Origin: Candidatus Bathyarchaeota archaeon RBG_13_60_20
GTDB taxonomy: Archaea > Thermoproteota > Bathyarchaeia > TCS64
Length of the DNA stretch: 10,596 nucleotides
NCBI GenBank assembly: GCA_001775965.1
Contig: MEZG01000027.1
Coordinates: 6,850 to 17,445, forward strand
Reading direction: 5' to 3'
In this document: piece by piece, positions 1 to 6,045 of the stretch
Position numbering within the stretch: the first letter of the stretch is position 1
How the letters are laid out: the number at the start of each line of letters is the position of its first letter
The notes under the pieces: generated by a model
Databases searched by the model: none
What the model was told of the DNA's origin: nothing
What the model saw: the letters and a program-made list of their open reading frames with translations, nothing else
Position numbers and translations under genes: made by a program

Positions 1-834
1 CACAACCTCAAAACCCTGGTGCTCGAAGGGGTTAAGGTGGGGGGGAGGGCACTGGACGCCCACTGGGTGGACAACTACCCCGGGTTCCCCGAGGGAATAA
101 GCGGCCCCGACCTGATGCAGAGGTTTGTGGACCAGGTGGAGAGGTTCGGCGCCGAGGTCAAGCACGAGACAGTAATAGGGTTCAGCGACTTCGGAGACCT
201 CAAGATGGTGTCCACCCGGCAGGGGTACCACCAGGCCAAGGCCGTCATTATAGCCACGGGGGTAAACAGGAAGCAGCTGAGCGTGCCCGGGGAGAACGAG
301 TTCAAGGGCAGGGGGGTCAGCTACTGCGCCGTATGCGACGGCCCCTTCTTCAAGGGTAAGAAGGTGGCCATAGTGGGTGAGGGCCGCGAGGCGGCCCACG
401 ACGCCGAGATAATAGCGGAAACGGCCTCCAAGGTGTACGCCATACCCGGCAAGAGGGGGTACAGTGACGACTTCCCCGAGCTGCAGCGTATGAAGGAGAA
501 CCCCAGGATCGAGATCTTGGAAGGCCGGGAGATCAAGGAGATCACCGGGAAGGACTCCGTCCAGGGCGTCAAGCTGGACGACGGTTCGCACCTGGAACTG
601 GACGGCGTCTTCGTCATCCTTGAGCGCGTCGGCACAACAGGAATCCTACAGGAGGCGGGGGTCGCTACGGACGCGGGCGGCTGCATACTGGTCGACGACA
701 CCGGCATGACCAACATAAGGGGCGTCTACGCGGCCGGGGACTGCAGCTGCTGGGGGATGCAGATAGCCACGGCCACCGGGATGGGGGCGAGGGCCGCCCT
801 GTCAGCAATGAAGCACGTGAAGACTGTGAAGTGA
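1..834 (+). CDS. trxB: Thioredoxin reductase-like FAD/dithiol oxidoreductase, 5'-truncated
   Basis: The reading frame is open from base 1, so the gene starts outside the window; a GTG at 19 is an internal Val, since the frame before it encodes family-like sequence (LKTLVLEG). Missing is the N-terminal FAD-binding GxGxxG segment. Seen: GGRALDAHWVDNYPGFPEG, the active-site CAVC dithiol (325-336) followed by DGPFF, a second Rossmann fold, and the C-terminal FAD motif GVYAAGDC followed by QIATATGMGARAA. These identify a low-molecular-weight thioredoxin reductase, which passes electrons through FAD and the CxxC pair to a thioredoxin-type partner in the cytoplasm. The partner is probably the gene 6 bases downstream. 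Odd: the pyridine-nucleotide site is GEGREA (376-393) instead of GGGxSA, and the usual HRRxxxR is replaced by IPGKRGYSDDF, so NADPH is doubtful as donor. Family assignment is firm; the electron donor is inference. Confidence 0.93.
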   Translation, partial: HNLKTLVLEGVKVGGRALDAHWVDNYPGFPEGISGPDLMQRFVDQVERFGAEVKHETVIGFSDFGDLKMVSTRQGYHQAKAVIIATGVNRKQLSVPGENEFKGRGVSYCAVCDGPFFKGKKVAIVGEGREAAHDAEIIAETASKVYAIPGKRGYSDDFPELQRMKENPRIEILEGREIKEITGKDSVQGVKLDDGSHLELDGVFVILERVGTTGILQEAGVATDAGGCILVDDTGMTNIRGVYAAGDCSCWGMQIATATGMGARAALSAMKHVKTVK

Positions 835-840
835 ACAAGG

Positions 841-1101
841 ATGGTGAAGGTGGAACTGTTCTGCTCCCCGGTGTGCCCCAACTGCCCGGCGGCCCGGAGG
901 CTCTTCAACGAGGCGGCTGGCAGGCACCCGGGCGACGAGTTCGTGGAGGTCAACACCTACACGGAGGCCGGCATCGAGCGCGGCATGAGCCTCAAGGTCA
1001 TGGCGGTACCCACGGTGGCCGTGGACGGCGAGATCAAGCTGGTGGGGTGGCCCTTCGACGAGAAAGACCTGGAACAGGCCATAGCCCAAGCAAAGGCGTA
1101 G
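841..1101 (+). CDS. Small thioredoxin/glutaredoxin-like protein (CPNC)
   Basis: An 86-residue single-domain thioredoxin-fold protein. It shows the first beta strand (VKVELFCS), the redox motif C12-P-N-C15, the cis-proline loop AVPT (P57) and the final VDGEIKLVG strand pair. The short length matches the archaeal glutaredoxin-like thioredoxins rather than the roughly 105-residue bacterial thioredoxins. An additional Cys8 lies four residues before the active site. It starts 6 bases after the reductase stop and is almost certainly cotranscribed with it, so it is the likely substrate of that reductase and would reduce protein disulfides in the cytoplasm. The ATG at 841 gives an N-terminus that begins exactly at the first strand. 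Physiological targets cannot be read from sequence. Confidence 0.9.
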   Translation: MVKVELFCSPVCPNCPAARRLFNEAAGRHPGDEFVEVNTYTEAGIERGMSLKVMAVPTVAVDGEIKLVGWPFDEKDLEQAIAQAKA

Positions 1102-1104
1102 ATA

Positions 1105-1111
1105 CTTTTTT
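1105..1111 (+). terminator. T-tract after the reductase/thioredoxin pair
   Basis: Six consecutive T residues (1106-1111) follow the thioredoxin stop by four bases, with no strong hairpin. Archaeal RNA polymerase commonly terminates at such short T-tracts. The tract sits directly before the enolase promoter. Confidence 0.45.
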
Positions 1112-1148
1112 CATTTAAAGGCCACACTCTTAACGATTAGACCATTCA
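1111..1148 (+). promoter_or_regulatory. Enolase promoter with TATA-like box
   Basis: An A/T-rich box ATTTAAA (1113-1119) is centred about 33 bases before the enolase ATG. With the usual archaeal spacing of about 25 bases from TATA to start site, the transcript would begin near 1141-1144, leaving a leader of only a few bases and no Shine-Dalgarno sequence. No operator-like repeat is seen here. Confidence 0.6.
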
Positions 1149-2405
1149 ATGACTGAGACGATCAGGACGGTTCACGCCCGCCAGGTGCTGGACAGCCGCG
1201 GGAACCCCACCGTGGAGGTGGAGGTCACGACAACCAAAGGGTTCACGGGGAGGGCGGCCGTCCCCAGCGGGGCATCCACGGGCATCTACGAGGCAGTAGA
1301 GCTGCGCGACGGCGGAAGCAGGTACCACGGAAAGGGCGTGCTGAAGGCAGTTGAGGCGGTGAAGACGGAGATTGCCCAGCGGCTCAGGGGTGTGGATGTC
1401 ACGGCTCAGAGGGAGATCGACCGCCTCATGGCCGAACTCGACGGCACACCCAACAAGAGCCGCCTCGGCGGCAACGCCATACTAGGGGTGAGCGTCGCAT
1501 GCGCCAAGGCCGCCGCCGAATGCGTGGGCGTAAAGTTATACAATTACATCGACCCCGAGGCAAGGTTGCTGCCCGTCCCCTTCTTCAACGTCGTCAACGG
1601 CGGTAAACACGCGGGCAACCAGCTGGACTTCCAGGAGTTCATGGTAGCGCCCGTGGGGGTGGACAGCTTCACCGAGGCCCTCAGGGTGGGAGCCGAGGTC
1701 TACCAGACCCTGAAAGCCAAACTACTGAAGGATTACGGGAAGAACGCCATCAACGTAGGTGACGAGGGGGGCTTCAGCCCGCCAATGAGCACCCCCGATG
1801 AGGCTCTGGAGGCCATACAGGCGTCCGTTGAGGAGCTGGGGTACGGCGGCGAGACGCGGCTCGCCATGGACGTGGCCGCCAGCAGCTTCTACAAGCCCGA
1901 CGGGTATCACTACATGGGCAGGGTCATCAGCCGCGGCGAGCTCATCGACGAGTACAGTGAGCTGGTATCCAAGTTTCACGTGGCCAGTTTGGAGGACCCC
2001 CTCGAGGAGGAGGACTACGAGGGCTTCGTGGAGGTGACCAAGGCTCTGCCGATCCAGATCATAGGGGATGACATCTTCGTCACCAATATAGATAGGCTCA
2101 GGAGGGGCATTGAGGTGGGGGCCTGCAACAGCCTCCTCTGGAAGGTGAACCAGGTAGGGAGCCTCACGGAGGCGAGGGACGCGGCGGAACTGGCCATGAT
2201 GAGCGGCTACACGGTTATGGCCAGCCACAGGAGCGGGGAGACGGAGGACCCCTTCGTGGCTGACCTCGCGGTGGGCATCGGGTGCGGCCAGATCAAATCC
2301 GGTGCGCCGGCGAGGGGCGAGCGCACGGCCAAGTACAACCAGCTCCTGAGGATAGAGGAGTGGCTGGGGGACCAGTCCAGGTACCCCAAGGGGCTCTTAA
2401 GGTAG
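1149..2405 (+). CDS. eno: Enolase (phosphopyruvate hydratase)
   Basis: Catalyses the reversible dehydration of 2-phosphoglycerate to phosphoenolpyruvate in glycolysis/gluconeogenesis; cytoplasmic and Mg-dependent. The 418-residue length is typical of archaeal enolases. Seen: N-terminal SRGNPTVEVEV and the mobile loop PSGASTG, NGGKHAGN followed by FQEFMVAPVG, catalytic Glu206 in GDEGGFSP, metal ligands Asp241 (MDVAASSFY), Glu282 (LEDPLEEEDY) and Asp307/308 (GDDIFVTN), Lys332 in the family signature LLWKVNQVGSLTEA, then SHRSGETED (H360-R361-S362) and Lys383 in GQIKSGAPARGERTAKYNQ. All catalytic residues are intact, so it should be active. It appears to be transcribed alone, from its own TATA-like promoter; the neighbours give no functional hint. 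Confidence 0.98.
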   Translation: MTETIRTVHARQVLDSRGNPTVEVEVTTTKGFTGRAAVPSGASTGIYEAVELRDGGSRYHGKGVLKAVEAVKTEIAQRLRGVDVTAQREIDRLMAELDGTPNKSRLGGNAILGVSVACAKAAAECVGVKLYNYIDPEARLLPVPFFNVVNGGKHAGNQLDFQEFMVAPVGVDSFTEALRVGAEVYQTLKAKLLKDYGKNAINVGDEGGFSPPMSTPDEALEAIQASVEELGYGGETRLAMDVAASSFYKPDGYHYMGRVISRGELIDEYSELVSKFHVASLEDPLEEEDYEGFVEVTKALPIQIIGDDIFVTNIDRLRRGIEVGACNSLLWKVNQVGSLTEARDAAELAMMSGYTVMASHRSGETEDPFVADLAVGIGCGQIKSGAPARGERTAKYNQLLRIEEWLGDQSRYPKGLLR

Positions 2406-2407
2406 CA

Positions 2408-2442
2408 GGCTTATCTAGCTTCACGCGGTTTTTCCTTCAACT
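2408..2442 (+). promoter_or_regulatory. Promoter of the AlkZ-like gene
   Basis: TTATCTA (2411-2417) is centred 29 bases before the ATG at 2443, which would place transcription start within about 5 bases of the start codon. The box is a weaker match to an archaeal TATA element than others in this window. Confidence 0.4.
2429..2433 (+). terminator. T-tract after enolase
   Basis: Five T residues lie 24 bases after the enolase stop without a clear stem-loop. This is a possible archaeal T-tract terminator, but short. Confidence 0.3.
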
Positions 2443-3570
2443 ATGCGTGAGGTAACTCTAAGCGAACTAACCTACTTCAACCTGGCGCGGCACCACTTGC
2501 TTGAACGGGCCCCCAGGGACAGGGCCCTCCAGGTCATCGACGACGTACTGGGTCTTAACGCCCAGGGAGCCCTCAACTATCATGTGAGCCTCTGGAGCCG
2601 GGTGGAAGGCCTTAGCAACGGCTTCATAGGGGAGTCGCTGGAGAGCAGGGCCCTCATCAGGTGTTACAGCGTGAGGGGCACGGTTCATGTGGCCCCCGTG
2701 AGCCTCTACGTCCTCGTCAATGCTGCCCTCAGGGACCACCTGGTTTCCGGCTTCGAGAGGCAGCTGGACAAGTCGAACCTAATGGAGTCCGGGGGCCTCT
2801 GGAGGCAGTACGCTCAAGAGGTTCTAGAAGCGCTGGGTGATCAGCCCTCCACGGTAAGCGAGCTCGTGGGCAGACTGGGCTGGAGGCATCCGGAGGCCAA
2901 GCGGTTGATGAACGCCCTCGTTAGGCTCCTTGGGTACAGGGGAGAACTGTGCCACGCCGCGTCAGGGGGGCCCTGGTACGTCAACACTGAGAACACCTAT
3001 GTGAGGATGGACGCATGGCTCCCTGGGCAAATCTATGTAGGCGACGGCGGGGAGGCACGGGCCCAGCTCGCCGAGCGGTACCTCAAGGCTTATGGCCCCG
3101 CCACGGTCTCGGACTTCAGGTACTGGACGGGTCTTTCAGCTAGCCTCGCCAAGGGCGCCTTCAAGGCAATCGAGGGAAAGCTGATCAAGGTGATGTCCCA
3201 GGAGTGCGGAAAACTTTTCCTGCTGGAGGAGGACCTGGATGCTCTCCTGGGGGTAGAGCCGATGGAGATGGTTAGACTCTTACCTGCCTGGGATGCCCTG
3301 ATAATGGGTCACGCCGACAAGACACGGATCATGGATCTCGAGCACAGGAAGCAAGTTTTTCTCAGACTGGCGGATGTGGCCCCCACCCTGTTGATTGATG
3401 GACGCGTGGCCGGGACCTGGAGTATGAAGAAGGGGCGTGGAGAGGCGTGGGGCATCAAAGTTGAGTCCTTCAGCTGGCTCGGCGAGCTCCACTCTGATCT
3501 GCTGGAGGAGGAAGCGGAGAGGCTTAGAGGGTTCACGGGCTTCGGAATAGAACTGAGCGCTGCGAGGTGA
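2443..3570 (+). CDS. Winged-helix DNA-binding protein, AlkZ/YcaQ-like (HTH_42) family
   Basis: A 375-residue protein matching the 'winged helix DNA-binding domain-containing' family (COG3214). Members studied in bacteria (AlkZ, YcaQ/AlkX) are DNA glycosylases that unhook interstrand crosslinks or excise bulky alkyl adducts. Family marks seen: LGLNAQGALNYHVSLWSRV near residue 36, RGTVHV (78-83), LKAYGPATVSDFRYWTGL (214-231), LLPAWDALIMGH followed by KTRIMD (279-298), and LLIDGRVAGTWS (316-327). Three winged-helix folds are expected across this length. The catalytic QxQ/QxD position reads Asn39-Ala40-Gln41, so the first residue is substituted. Its activity is therefore uncertain, though a DNA-repair role is plausible. 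It is monocistronic and ends 2 bases from the convergent M20 gene. Confidence 0.85.
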   Translation: MREVTLSELTYFNLARHHLLERAPRDRALQVIDDVLGLNAQGALNYHVSLWSRVEGLSNGFIGESLESRALIRCYSVRGTVHVAPVSLYVLVNAALRDHLVSGFERQLDKSNLMESGGLWRQYAQEVLEALGDQPSTVSELVGRLGWRHPEAKRLMNALVRLLGYRGELCHAASGGPWYVNTENTYVRMDAWLPGQIYVGDGGEARAQLAERYLKAYGPATVSDFRYWTGLSASLAKGAFKAIEGKLIKVMSQECGKLFLLEEDLDALLGVEPMEMVRLLPAWDALIMGHADKTRIMDLEHRKQVFLRLADVAPTLLIDGRVAGTWSMKKGRGEAWGIKVESFSWLGELHSDLLEEEAERLRGFTGFGIELSAAR

Positions 3571-3572
3571 GG

Positions 3573-4790
3573 CTACCTGGGCCGGGTGACCACCTGGTAC
3601 CCGCTGAGGACCAGGCTCCTGGCGCATGTGACCATCTCGTCGATCCTGACGTGCTTCTCTACCTGGTCCGGGTAGCCGCGGGGCCCGTAGAGACAGCACT
3701 CTACGCCGGCATGGGCCAGGTGGGCCGTGTCGTTGCCGCAGTAGCTGCGGGGTATGACGGCCCCTATCTGCTTGGGGTAGGCGCCGGTCACCTTCCTGTG
3801 GTTCTCCTTCAGTATCCTGACGATCTCAGCGTTGGGGTCGACGCCCATGGGGGGCATCGGGGTTCCGCCTACCCTGAACCGGGGGTTCACAGGGTACTCG
3901 AGCTCGTACCTGAACTCGGGGTCCTCCGCCGCGATCTCCTCGAGCATATCCCTGAACCTCTGGTTGATCTCCTCGATGGTGTAGCCGGGGGGGTACCTGA
4001 AGTCGACGATGATGGTGCAGAAGTCGGGTATGTTGTAGGGGCCGGCCAGGTCGTAGTCCCTGTTGCGGCCGCCGATGATGCTTCCCGCTACCCAGCGGGG
4101 TGCCCCGGGGAGGTCCGGGTCCCGTGCCTCGAACTCCATCCCGTCGATGCGGTCCAGGACGACGCGCATCTTCCGTATGGCGTCGATGGACTCCTCCATG
4201 CGGCTTATGTGCTCAGACTTGCCGATGACGTTGATAGCGAAGTCGTGGACCCCCACGCACTTGGTGAGTATGTTGTCCACGCTGTAGGGCTCGGGTACGA
4301 TGGCGTAGTCGGTGCGGACACCCTCTTTGAGCATGTGGACGGTGCCGACGCCGCCCTGGAGCTCGCCGACGACGGTGGCGCAGACCAGGTCGCCCCTCAG
4401 CTTGGCCCCTGAGCGCTTGATAGCCAGGGCCGCGGAGAGGAACGCGGCGTCTCCGCTCTTCATGTTATGTACGCCGGCGCCCCACAGCCTGTTCCCGTCC
4501 ACCCTAGGTTCGTAGGGGTCCCACTCCCAGTCAGCCGTGATGGGGTCGATGTCCAAGTGGCCGTTGAACATCATGCTCTTGCCGGTGCCGTCGCCTTTGA
4601 GGACGCCGAGGACCTGGCGGCGGCCCGGCTGCACCTCCTGGACAATGACCTCATCGAAGCCCTGGTCCGTGTACCAGTTGATCATGTAGTCCACGGCGGG
4701 GCCCTCCATGTTGGTGAGGCTGGGCTGCCGTATCAGGTCGCAGGCCAGGTCTACGATCTCCTGTTTCTTCAGGTAGTCGAGAACGTTCAA
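3573..4790 (-). CDS. M20-family metallohydrolase (ArgE/DapE/peptidase-like) with altered metal site
   Basis: A 405-residue protein of the M20 family, whose members hydrolyse amide or peptide bonds (ArgE, DapE, carboxypeptidase G2, aminoacylase). Layout: N-terminal catalytic half, dimerisation domain from about residue 180 with its active-site His194 (KSEHISRME), then the C-terminal catalytic half. Seen: first metal motif H78-L-D80 in FNGHLDI, Glu143 as the likely general base, Glu167 in IVPEP, and His380 in EKHVRIDE. Odd: the bridging Asp of the usual GRGxxDMK motif is Asn109 (GAGVHNMK), and the second Glu of the usual EE pair is Leu144 (GELQGG). The substrate cannot be assigned. The start is TTG at 4790: no in-frame ATG lies upstream before a stop at 4833, and a TATA-like box sits 32 bases before it. 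Confidence 0.88.
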   Translation of the reverse strand: MNVLDYLKKQEIVDLACDLIRQPSLTNMEGPAVDYMINWYTDQGFDEVIVQEVQPGRRQVLGVLKGDGTGKSMMFNGHLDIDPITADWEWDPYEPRVDGNRLWGAGVHNMKSGDAAFLSAALAIKRSGAKLRGDLVCATVVGELQGGVGTVHMLKEGVRTDYAIVPEPYSVDNILTKCVGVHDFAINVIGKSEHISRMEESIDAIRKMRVVLDRIDGMEFEARDPDLPGAPRWVAGSIIGGRNRDYDLAGPYNIPDFCTIIVDFRYPPGYTIEEINQRFRDMLEEIAAEDPEFRYELEYPVNPRFRVGGTPMPPMGVDPNAEIVRILKENHRKVTGAYPKQIGAVIPRSYCGNDTAHLAHAGVECCLYGPRGYPDQVEKHVRIDEMVTCARSLVLSGYQVVTRPR

Positions 4791-4832
4791 TATTATCGGG
4801 GTATTGGGGGTGCCTCGCGGATATAAGGGGTT
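4791..4832 (-). promoter_or_regulatory. Promoter of the M20 hydrolase gene
   Basis: On the minus strand TTATAT (4826-4821) lies about 32 bases before the TTG start, predicting a leader of roughly 5 bases. A CCCAATA sequence (4808-4802) between the box and the start equals one arm of the arsM/padR dyad, but the other arm is missing. The M20 gene could also be reached by readthrough from arsM, which ends 42 bases upstream. Confidence 0.5.
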
Positions 4833-5594
4833 TTAGAGGGGCTTGCGGGCGTAGACCTCGGCGCTGTACAGGGGATCGCTGCCTCTTTTTGAGAGGACGC
4901 GCACGTCCTCGAAGCCGGCGGCCCTTATTTTACCCAGGTACTCGTCGGTCTCCAGGGCTCCTGAGACGCAGGCTGCCCAGCTGTCGGGGTCGTTGAGCAC
5001 CTCCTCGGGGAGCTTGCCCTCTGTCACGATGTCGGAGACGGTGATGCGTCCGCCTGGCCTCAGGACTCTGTAGGCCTCGCTGAACACGGTGTCCTTGTCG
5101 GGGCTGAGGTTGATTACGCAGTTGCTTATGATGACGTCCATGGTGCCGTCCTCCAGGGGCAGGTTTTCTATCTCGCCGCGCCTGAACTCCACGTTGCTTA
5201 GGCCGGTAGCCTTCACGTTCTTTTGGGCGAGCTTGATCATCTCGGGGGTCATATCTACGCCGATGACCTTGCCCTTGGGGCCTACCTTCTGGGCCGCCAG
5301 GATGGCGTCCATGCCGCCGCCTGAGCCTAGGTCTAGGACCGTCTCGCCTTCTTTCAGGCCGGCTATCGCCGTTGGGTTGCCGCATGCCGCGCAACTGCTA
5401 ACGGCGGCCTCGGGGACGTTCTTCAGCTCCTCGTCGCTGTAACCCACGTTCTGGGCGTAGCTGCCCTCGCTGCCGCAGCAGGATGAACTGGAACCGCTTC
5501 CGCATCCGCACCCGCAGGATGCCTGTGACATCTCCGCGAAGGCGCCGTAGCGTTCGCGCACATGTTGCTTTATCTCTTCAGGTTTCTTTGCCAT
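4833..5594 (-). CDS. arsM: Arsenite S-adenosylmethionine methyltransferase
   Basis: Transfers methyl groups from S-adenosylmethionine to As(III), giving methylated and ultimately volatile arsenicals; cytoplasmic. The 253-residue protein has the Rossmann motif LDLGSGGGMDA (88-98), acidic ribose-binding Asp114 (VIGVD), and the cysteines that bind As(III) in this family: Cys71 in CGNP, Cys159 in ISNCVINLSPDK and Cys209 in AACVSGAL, with Cys39/40 as the likely fourth. The N-terminus is unusually Cys/Gly/Ser-rich (residues 26-41: C27, C29, C31, C39, C40). The ATG at 5594 is chosen over an in-frame start 69 bases upstream, because that extension would cross the TATA-like box, the operator dyads and the padR promoter, and encodes non-family sequence. 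It is divergent from a PadR-type regulator that probably controls it. Family assignment is strong; substrate specificity for arsenic rests on the Cys set. Confidence 0.94.
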   Translation of the reverse strand: MAKKPEEIKQHVRERYGAFAEMSQASCGCGCGSGSSSSCCGSEGSYAQNVGYSDEELKNVPEAAVSSCAACGNPTAIAGLKEGETVLDLGSGGGMDAILAAQKVGPKGKVIGVDMTPEMIKLAQKNVKATGLSNVEFRRGEIENLPLEDGTMDVIISNCVINLSPDKDTVFSEAYRVLRPGGRITVSDIVTEGKLPEEVLNDPDSWAACVSGALETDEYLGKIRAAGFEDVRVLSKRGSDPLYSAEVYARKPL

Positions 5595-5630
5595 GCACAC
5601 CACTTCATTATATTGGATACCCAATAAAAA
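5595..5630 (-). promoter_or_regulatory. arsM promoter
   Basis: On the minus strand TTTTTATT (5630-5623) is centred about 32 bases before the arsM ATG, predicting transcription start near 5600 and a leader of about 6 bases. Dyad 1 lies between this box and the start site. Confidence 0.6.
5611..5626. promoter_or_regulatory. Operator-like dyad 1 (arsM side)
   Basis: TATTGGATACCCAATA is a near-palindrome (7 of 8 base pairs complementary). It overlaps the edge of the arsM TATA-like box and covers the region up to the predicted arsM start site, so protein bound here would block arsM transcription. It matches the second copy 39 bases away at 14 of 16 positions. Confidence 0.7.
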
Positions 5631-5638
5631 GATTGGAA

Positions 5639-5672
5639 GGATATAAATGTATCGGAGACCCAATACAGAGCG
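5639..5672 (+). promoter_or_regulatory. padR promoter
   Basis: ATATAAAT (5641-5648) is the best TATA-like box in the window and lies about 28 bases before the padR ATG, so the transcript should be essentially leaderless. Dyad 2 begins two bases after the box. Confidence 0.7.
5650..5665. promoter_or_regulatory. Operator-like dyad 2 (padR side)
   Basis: TATCGGAGACCCAATA repeats dyad 1 with two substitutions and is a poorer palindrome (5 of 8 pairs). It sits between the padR TATA-like box and start codon, the position expected for autorepression. A further ATTGG half-site lies between the two copies at 5632-5636. Confidence 0.65.
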
Positions 5673-6029
5673 ATGAGCGACTGCTGCCCCAACCCCCCCG
5701 CCGGCTGCTGCGATATGCGTGGCCTGCTATCCTTCAGCATCCTGTGGCTACTACTCAAGAAGGACATGTACGGCCAGGAGCTGGCCGACGAGCTGGGTAG
5801 GATGAGGGGCACCAAGCCCACCCCGGGCACCCTGTACCCCGCCCTAGGAGAGCTGGAGAGCAGCGGCCAGGTGGAATGGATCAGGAAAGGCCGCAAGAAG
5901 GTGTACAGGCTCACGGAGGAGGGCCGAAGGGGTGCGCTGGAGGCCTGCCGGTACTTCTGCTCGGCCTACGGGGACATATTCAGGGAGTTCACCGAGGCCC
6001 CAAAGGATGAAATAGAGGCCCAGACGTAG
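5673..6029 (+). CDS. PadR-type transcriptional regulator with N-terminal Cys pairs
   Basis: A 118-residue single-domain winged-helix protein of the PadR family. Marks: MRGLLSFSILWLLLKKDMYGQELADEL (15-41, broken here by no gaps), the recognition region KPTPGTLYPALGELESSG (48-65) and the wing RKGRKKVYRLTEEG (71-84), followed by a C-terminal helix expected to dimerise. PadR proteins are usually ligand-released repressors. The N-terminus holds two Cys pairs (C4-C5, C12-C13) and the C-terminal helix two more cysteines (C92, C96). With the divergent arsM gene this suggests As(III) or thiol-stress sensing, which is inference. The two dyads between the genes are its likely operators. The ATG at 5673 is supported by the TATA spacing. 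Confidence 0.9.
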   Translation: MSDCCPNPPAGCCDMRGLLSFSILWLLLKKDMYGQELADELGRMRGTKPTPGTLYPALGELESSGQVEWIRKGRKKVYRLTEEGRRGALEACRYFCSAYGDIFREFTEAPKDEIEAQT

Positions 6030-6044
6030 ACCAATTGACTGGTC
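6029..6044. repeat. Short inverted repeat between padR and the HTH-DUF1724 gene
   Basis: GACCA and TGGTC arms are separated by 6 bases, directly between the padR stop and the GTG of the next gene. It could be an operator or a small hairpin; five-base arms can also arise by chance. Confidence 0.3.
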
Positions 6045-6045
6045 C

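Noticed and set aside
3567..4412. A 281-codon open frame on the plus strand opposite the M20 gene
   Set aside because: The composition is Val/Asp/Gly-biased, as expected from the antisense of the M20 coding frame, and it overlaps the 3' end of the AlkZ-like gene; the minus strand carries the recognisable protein.
4930..5394. A 154-codon Arg-rich frame on the minus strand within arsM
   Set aside because: It is the shifted frame of arsM; the Arg/Gly/His-rich translation is typical of out-of-frame GC-rich DNA.
5595..5663. A longer arsM N-terminus starting at 5663
   Set aside because: The extra 23 residues are encoded by the promoter and operator DNA, and the family N-terminus begins at ATG 5594.
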